Assembly: GCF_005222205.1 (NCBI RefSeq)
Contig: NZ_CP032346.1
Span: 1,417,501 to 1,481,500 of the forward strand
Reading direction: 5' to 3'
DNA length: 64,000 bases
Source: Azospirillum brasilense
GTDB taxonomy: Bacteria; Pseudomonadota; Alphaproteobacteria; Azospirillales; Azospirillaceae
Every line of letters starts with the position of its first letter. The first letter of the stretch is position 1. A program made the translations under genes and the position numbers. Below are positions 59,035-64,000 of this stretch, piece after piece. A model generated the notes under the pieces. The model saw only the letters and a list, made by a program, of their open reading frames with translations, did not search any database and was not told where the DNA came from.

Positions 59035-60428
59035 CGCTGGTCTCCCGTGCCGCGCCGGCCCTGATCGCGCCCACCCTGATCGCGGAAAGCGCCGCGGCCC
59101 ATCGGGGCCAGCTTCGGCATCGGCTTGGTCTGGATGTCGGCGGCCTTCAGCCGGCCCATGGCGGCGAGCAGGCGGTAGCCGGCCAGCACCAGCTCCGTCT
59201 CCGCCGCGGCGGCGTCGCTGCGCGCGTTGATCAGCGTCGTCTCGCCCGACAGGATGTCGATCAGCGACCGGGTGCCCAGCTCGCGCTCCGACCGCGCCAC
59301 GTCGAGGAAGCCGGCGGCGAGGCTCGCCTGATCGTTCAGCAGCTGCACCTGGGCGCGGGCGCTTTCCAGCCGGTTCCAGCTGTTGCGGACGGTTTCCAGC
59401 ACCGTGCGCTCCTGGTCGGCCCAAGTGGCGTCGGCGGCCCGCAGGTCGGCCTCGGCCAGCCGGATGCTGTTGAGCGCGGTCAGGCCGGTGTTCAGCGAGA
59501 AGGTGACTTGGAGCTTGAACAGCAGCTCGTTCTGCCGCCCGGACTGCCCGGCGACGTCGCGCTTGATGTTGTGTTCCACGAAACCGTCGATCCGCGGGTA
59601 GAGGGTGCGGCCGCGCACCGCGGTCACCGCCTCCTGCGCCGCCGCGGTGGTCAGGGCCAGTTCCTGAAGGCGCGGGTTGTGGCGGCGCGCCTCCTCCACC
59701 GCCGCGTCCATCGACACGGGCAGGCCGGCGCGCGTCATCGCCAGGACCTGGGCGTTGCTGACCTGGAAGGGAACATGGCCGAAGAAGGCCTGGAAGCGGC
59801 TCTGCGCGTTCTGCGTCGCCTCCTCCGCCGCGACGCGGCGCGCCTGGGCGCCGGCCAGCTGGCTCTTGGCCTGGAGAACGTCGGTGGAGAAGCCGAAGCC
59901 CTCCTGAAGCCGCACCTCCTCAAGCCCGGTCTGGCGCCGGATGTTGTCCTCGGACTGGCGCGCGAAGGCGAGGAGCTGATGGGCACGGACGAGTCCGGCG
60001 TAGGCGGTGAGGCCCTCCACCAGCAGCTCCTGCCGGGTGCGCTCCACCGCGATGTCGGCGCGGACCAGAGTCACCTGGGCGCGCCGGATGTCGGCGTTGG
60101 TCGCGTCGAAGTCCCAGATCAGCTGCGTCGCCCGCGCCGAAAACTGCGAGGCGTTCATGTCGGTGTTGGGCAGGCCGGCCGGCTTGGTCGTGCTCTCGCG
60201 CCCGCCGTTGGCCGACAGGCTCAGCGTCGGGAACCAGCCGCCATGGCTGACCCGCAGGGCGTTGCGGGCCCCGTCGGCGGCAGCCTCCGCCCCGCGCAGG
60301 CGGTCGTGGGTCTCCGTCGCCTTGCCGATCAGCGCCACCACCTCGTCACGCGGAGCCGCAACCAAAGATTGTGGCGCTCCGGTCAGGAGCGGAAGCGCAA
60401 CCGTGGCGATAAGACAAAACTTGTGCAT
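59031..60428 (-). CDS. TolC-family outer-membrane protein
   Basis: A 465-residue protein with a signal peptide (MHKFCLIATVALPLLTGAPQ, cut near LVAA). Two TolC-type repeats are visible: the first with ALRVSHGGWFPTLSLSANGG and the coiled-coil AYAGLVRAHQLLAFARQSED, the second with VRGRTLYPRIDGFVEHNIKR and LEQTV-like AWNRLESARAQVQLL-type helices. It is the outer-membrane channel of the type I system encoded with the two genes downstream. The C-terminal 35 residues are basic and glycine-rich (FRDQGGRDQGRRGTGDQR), longer than usual. Confidence 0.9.
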   Translation of the reverse strand: MHKFCLIATVALPLLTGAPQSLVAAPRDEVVALIGKATETHDRLRGAEAAADGARNALRVSHGGWFPTLSLSANGGRESTTKPAGLPNTDMNASQFSARATQLIWDFDATNADIRRAQVTLVRADIAVERTRQELLVEGLTAYAGLVRAHQLLAFARQSEDNIRRQTGLEEVRLQEGFGFSTDVLQAKSQLAGAQARRVAAEEATQNAQSRFQAFFGHVPFQVSNAQVLAMTRAGLPVSMDAAVEEARRHNPRLQELALTTAAAQEAVTAVRGRTLYPRIDGFVEHNIKRDVAGQSGRQNELLFKLQVTFSLNTGLTALNSIRLAEADLRAADATWADQERTVLETVRNSWNRLESARAQVQLLNDQASLAAGFLDVARSERELGTRSLIDILSGETTLINARSDAAAAETELVLAGYRLLAAMGRLKAADIQTKPMPKLAPMGRGAFRDQGGRDQGRRGTGDQR

Positions 60429-60562
60429 GAGGGTCCTGGAGATCGCCGCATGTTTAGGCCGTTCGGCCTACAGCGATGATGATCTTAGTCGAGAACTCTC
60501 ATACTCATTTAGGACAAAACAGTATCCAAATACCTAAAAATGCGTCGAATTCTGTCGGTCGA

Positions 60563-63500
60563 TCATGAATTTTCTGCGACCGGCACAATCGTCGATGCAT
60601 GGGTTGTGGCGTGGTGTGTGTCCGTGGTGTGAAGCGCCATCGCCCAGTCTCCACTGTGTGCATCAAGACTGTTTTGCACAACCGGAACAGTGTCCGGCAG
60701 GCCCAGGCCGGAGGAGAGGAGCGCTGCGTAGTAGAAGCGCCCGTGATCGGCCTGAGACGACGGAGATGGCGACGCGGCCAGCGGCTGGCTGTGCAGCTGC
60801 GCCGCGACGGTGGCCTGCGCGTCGAAGGCGACGCCGGCCACCACACGGCTGCTGCCGTCGGCCATGGTCATGCTGGTGGTGCCGAGGATGTGGTTGCCGG
60901 CCAGCGTCGTATCGGTCGGGGTGGCCGTGGTGGCGATGGAGAGGATCCCGGCCTCGGCCAGCGTGCGCAGTTCGCCCGGCTGGCTCACCCCGTCGCCGTC
61001 GGCGTCCTGCCAGACCTGGAGCGTGGCGAAGCTCTGGTCCGCGGCGTCGATGCGCCCGTCATGGTTGCTGTCGAGCGAGGCGAGCGCCTCCAGGCTGCTG
61101 TTGAAGCCTTTCCCGAAATGTTCCGACACCAGCTCGCGCCCGTCGTCGATTTGCCCGTTTTGGTTGTCGTCGCGCACCAGCAGGGCGTTGCCCTTGCCGA
61201 CCCAGCCGGTCCGGTCGGCCACGCCGTCGCCGCTGACGTCGAACAGGACGCCGTCGGTCAGCGCCCGCAGGGCCAGCCCGTCGCCGGCCATGTCCAGCAC
61301 GATGGGGTCGCTGGCGACGGTGGTCAGCGTGACGTTGTCGACGCGCAGGATCGGGTTGACGCTGTTGTCGCTGGTGTCGGAGGTGCCGAAGCCCAGAGAC
61401 AGGGTGGTGTTGGCCGGGATGACGACGCTGAATTTCCCGCTGGCGCTCGCCTCCTTGGCGAGCAGCGTGACCACGCCGTTGACGCTGACGAAGGCGAAGT
61501 CGTGATAGCCGGGGTCGGAGAAGATGAAGGCCCAGTCGAAGGTCAGGATCGTGTCCTTCGTCACGGTGACGGTGTTGGCCAGTTTCATCGCGTGCCCGAA
61601 GGACGGGACGGTCCCGGTCGCCGCGGCGATGGAGCCGTGGGCGATGCCGAGAAAATCCTCGAGCTGCGTCGGCGTCTGGCCGCCGGCGGAGGTCAGGGTG
61701 CCCTCATGCCCGTCGCCGGTCGCGTCCACCGTGGCGCCGCCGGTGTGGCTCCAGCCGGTCAGCCCTTTGTCGAAGGAACCGTTGGGGATCAGCACGCCGG
61801 GATGCAGGGTGACGGTGTCGGTGGCGGCGGAGAAGGCGCTGCCGTCGCCGAGGGTGACGGCGGCCTTGGAGCCGGCGCTGCCGGTGGTCTGGTCCCAGGC
61901 CCGGATGGTCAGGGCGCCGTTGACGGTGGCCGGCACCGCGGCGTTGGGCTGGAAATAGAGCCGGTCGGTGGCGCGCAGCAGAAGGGCGGAATCGCTGTCG
62001 TTGACCGCGCCGACGAGGCTCCAGGTCGCGCCGTTGTCGGTGGAGAACCACCAGCGGCCATAGCTCTCGTTGGTGCCGGTCAGGGCGATGCCGGTGACGG
62101 CGCCCGCGTCGGCGTCGGTGACGTTGGCGGGGCCGCTGCCGTTCAGCCCGACCAGCTTGGACACCGCGAAGCCGGCCGTGCCCGCGGTGGGGGCGGCCAG
62201 GGCCTCCGCCGCCACGGTCACGTCGAGGTTGGTGTCGATCAGGACGGGCGAGGCGTTCGGCGGCGCCACGGTGACGCCGATGGTGGCGGTGGCGGTCAGC
62301 GGCCCGCCGGCCCCGCCGTTGCCCAGGTCGTTCACGACGATCCGGATGGCGTCGGCTCCGGTGTAGGTGCTGGCGGTGTAGAGGAGCCCGTTGGCTGCGC
62401 CGAGCAGCCCGTTGATGGTGGCGAGAGTCGCGCGGATGGTGACGCTGTCCGTTCCGTTGCCGGTGATAACCGCGTCCCACCCGGCGGTGGCCAGGGTCAG
62501 CGTGCCGTGGCCGGCGGTCAGCGTGACCAGCATGGGCAGCGCGCCGGCGTCGACGTCGGACACCGACAGGCCGGTGACCGCCACCGCCACGCCCTTCACC
62601 GTCGCCAGAGCGGTCGTGCCGGCGGTGATCTGCGGCGCGTCGTTGATGGGGGTGACGGTTCCGGTCAGGGCGATGGTATCGGCGCTGTAGACGGTGCTGC
62701 CGCCGACGCCGGCCGTCAGGTCGACGCGGCCGCCGGTGACGACGGGGGCGCCGCCGTCCTCGATCAGCCGGACGGTCAGGGCCGGGGTGGTGCCGTTCCA
62801 GTCGGTGGCGGGAATGAAGCGCAGCATCGCGTTGGCGGCGACGACCAGCGCCGCCCCCTCCGCCACCGCGCCCACGGTGATCCAGGCGGAACCGGACCAG
62901 TATTGCCAGACGCCCTGCCCGGCGGTCGCCGCGTTGCCGACGATGGCGACGCCGGCGAAGCCATTGGCGGAGGAGCCGCCCGCCACCGCGTCCGCCGGGT
63001 CGGAGAACAAATGGCCGAACAGGGCGGTGACGCTGGTGCCCGCGGGGTTGGCGGTGTCCTCGGCGATGGTCGGCAGGGTCGCCGTCGTGCCCGTCGCCAC
63101 CGGGGCGTCGTTGACCGGAATGACGGTGCCCGTCAGCGCGATGGTGCCGAGGCTGTAGGCGGTGCTGCCGCCGACGCTCGTCGCGTCGACCCGTGCGCCG
63201 CTGGCAATCGGGCCGTGCGACGTGTCGACCAGCCGGACGGTCAGGGCGGGCGTGGTGCCGTTCCAGTTGGCGGCGGGAACGAAGCGCAGCGCCGTGTTGG
63301 CGGCCAGCAGCAGACCGTTGCCGCCGCTGACCGCGCCGATGTCGGCCCAGGCGGCGCCGGTCCAGAACTGCCACGCCCCTTGCGCCAGGGTGGCGGCGTT
63401 GCCGACCACCACCACGCCGGCCAGCGTGTCGGCCGTCGACCCGCCGCTCACCGCGTCGGCGGCGTCGGAGAACAGGGGACCGAACAGGCTGGAGACGGTG

Positions 63501-64000
63501 GTGCCCGTCGGGTTGGCGGTGTCCTCGGCGATGGTCGGCAGCGTGGCCGCCGTGCCCGTCGCCACGGGGGCGTCGTTTACGGGGGTGACCGAGGTGGTCA
63601 GGGCGACGGTGCCGGCGCTGTAGCGGCTGTCGCCGCCCACGCTCGCCAGGGCGACCCGTCCGCCGCTGGTCACGGCCCCTTGGGAGTCGTCGATCAGCCG
63701 GACGGTCAAAGCCGGTGTGGTGCCGTTCCAGTTGGCGGCGGGAACGAAGCGCAACGCCGTGTTGGCGGCCAGCAGCAAGGCGTTGCCGTCCGAGGCCGCC
63801 CCCACGGCGGCCCAGCCCGTGCCGGTCCAGTATTGCCACACGCCTTGCGTGGTCGCCGCGTTGCCGACGATGGCGATCCCGGCGAAACCGTTGGCGACGG
63901 ACCCGCCGCTCACGGCGTCCGCCGGGTCGGAGAACAGGTGGGCGAACAGGCTGGAGACGGTGGCGCCCGCCGGATTGGCGGTGTCTTCCGCGATCGCCGG
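60563..64000 (-). CDS. Large repeat-containing surface protein, C-terminal part (gene continues past window)
   Basis: At least 1145 residues in one open frame to the end of the window; the start lies beyond 64000. Three repeat units of about 155 residues (unit starts in the VNDAPVATGT segment) show ALRFVPAANWNGTTPALTVR and LFSDPADAVAGGSS stretches. Then comes a VCBS/cadherin-like domain, a jellyroll-like domain (VLIPNGSFDKGLTGWSHTGG) and a calcium-binding segment with DDNQNGQIDDGRELVSEHFG, DSNHDGRIDAADQSF and DADGDGVSQPGELR. Such features are found in type I-secreted adhesins. A TolC/ABC/HlyD set directly downstream fits export. Stop at 60563. Confidence 0.85.
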   Translation of the reverse strand, partial: PAIAEDTANPAGATVSSLFAHLFSDPADAVSGGSVANGFAGIAIVGNAATTQGVWQYWTGTGWAAVGAASDGNALLLAANTALRFVPAANWNGTTPALTVRLIDDSQGAVTSGGRVALASVGGDSRYSAGTVALTTSVTPVNDAPVATGTAATLPTIAEDTANPTGTTVSSLFGPLFSDAADAVSGGSTADTLAGVVVVGNAATLAQGAWQFWTGAAWADIGAVSGGNGLLLAANTALRFVPAANWNGTTPALTVRLVDTSHGPIASGARVDATSVGGSTAYSLGTIALTGTVIPVNDAPVATGTTATLPTIAEDTANPAGTSVTALFGHLFSDPADAVAGGSSANGFAGVAIVGNAATAGQGVWQYWSGSAWITVGAVAEGAALVVAANAMLRFIPATDWNGTTPALTVRLIEDGGAPVVTGGRVDLTAGVGGSTVYSADTIALTGTVTPINDAPQITAGTTALATVKGVAVAVTGLSVSDVDAGALPMLVTLTAGHGTLTLATAGWDAVITGNGTDSVTIRATLATINGLLGAANGLLYTASTYTGADAIRIVVNDLGNGGAGGPLTATATIGVTVAPPNASPVLIDTNLDVTVAAEALAAPTAGTAGFAVSKLVGLNGSGPANVTDADAGAVTGIALTGTNESYGRWWFSTDNGATWSLVGAVNDSDSALLLRATDRLYFQPNAAVPATVNGALTIRAWDQTTGSAGSKAAVTLGDGSAFSAATDTVTLHPGVLIPNGSFDKGLTGWSHTGGATVDATGDGHEGTLTSAGGQTPTQLEDFLGIAHGSIAAATGTVPSFGHAMKLANTVTVTKDTILTFDWAFIFSDPGYHDFAFVSVNGVVTLLAKEASASGKFSVVIPANTTLSLGFGTSDTSDNSVNPILRVDNVTLTTVASDPIVLDMAGDGLALRALTDGVLFDVSGDGVADRTGWVGKGNALLVRDDNQNGQIDDGRELVSEHFGKGFNSSLEALASLDSNHDGRIDAADQSFATLQVWQDADGDGVSQPGELRTLAEAGILSIATTATPTDTTLAGNHILGTTSMTMADGSSRVVAGVAFDAQATVAAQLHSQPLAASPSPSSQADHGRFYYAALLSSGLGLPDTVPVVQNSLDAHSGDWAMALHTTDTHHATTHASTIVPVAENS
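62637..64000 (-). repeat. Tandem coding repeats of about 466 bp
   Basis: Repeat unit borders, marked by the plus-strand motif GGCGTCGTT at 62637-area, 63105 and 63570, lie 468 and 465 bases apart. Units two and three are complete; the one beyond 63570 runs off the window. They encode the about 155-residue repeats of the surface protein and differ at many third positions, so they are not recent duplicates. Confidence 0.8.

Overview
This GC-rich window looks like chromosome of an Azospirillum-type alphaproteobacterium (Rhodospirillales). That view rests on the 3' rRNA sequence, an alternative-function chemotaxis cluster resembling Che3 of Rhodospirillum centenum, a pha/mrp antiporter whose A subunit is A-B fused, and many palindromic intergenic repeats. 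The assignment was made by eye, without any database search.

Layout. 1-1330: 3' part of a 23S rRNA gene, 5S rRNA and an intrinsic terminator. 1376-5780: an IS66-type element (tnpABC) and an IS5-type element, with two broken gene remnants around them. 5802-8743: small unknown proteins, a tautomerase and class II aldolase pair, a perfect 18-bp palindrome between divergent genes, and a 284-residue unknown. 8892-19081: a leftward chemotaxis-type cluster (cheW, cheR, cheW, receptor, hybrid cheA, cheB, double-receiver regulator, hybrid kinase). 19354-25006: panD, two low-complexity small proteins, an EEP-family hydrolase, a methyltransferase gene with a frameshift, cheD and a PBP4-type D-Ala-D-Ala carboxypeptidase lipoprotein. 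25172-29773: an FHA protein, a phosphopantetheinyl transferase, purC and a 2-hydroxyacid dehydrogenase. 30283-37025: ptsN followed by the six-gene pha/mrp cation/proton antiporter operon.

37042-47484: a glyoxalase-fold protein, then a long leftward gene set: DUF697 protein, a 56-residue membrane protein, a family-3 solute-binding protein, two SyrD/PvdE-like ABC half-transporters flanking an SPFH (HflK/prohibitin-like) protein, a thioester-reductase-like SDR, a SET-domain protein, a GNAT-like protein and a porin. This set is tightly packed and I do not recognise it as a described system.

47865-64000: another leftward set. A large repeat-containing surface protein (cut by the window end) is followed by a complete type I secretion system (TolC, ABC ATPase, HlyD). 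Next comes a chimeric protein that joins a periplasmic-binding domain, a domain resembling the extracellular domain of pentameric ligand-gated channels, and an MscS channel. Two small exported proteins (one TssJ-like), a TssL/DotU-like protein and a TssM/IcmF-like protein complete it. No sheath, tube, baseplate or ClpV gene of a type VI system is present. A type VI-like envelope complex paired with a ligand-sensing mechanosensitive channel next to a type I-secreted adhesin is the best candidate for an undescribed system here.
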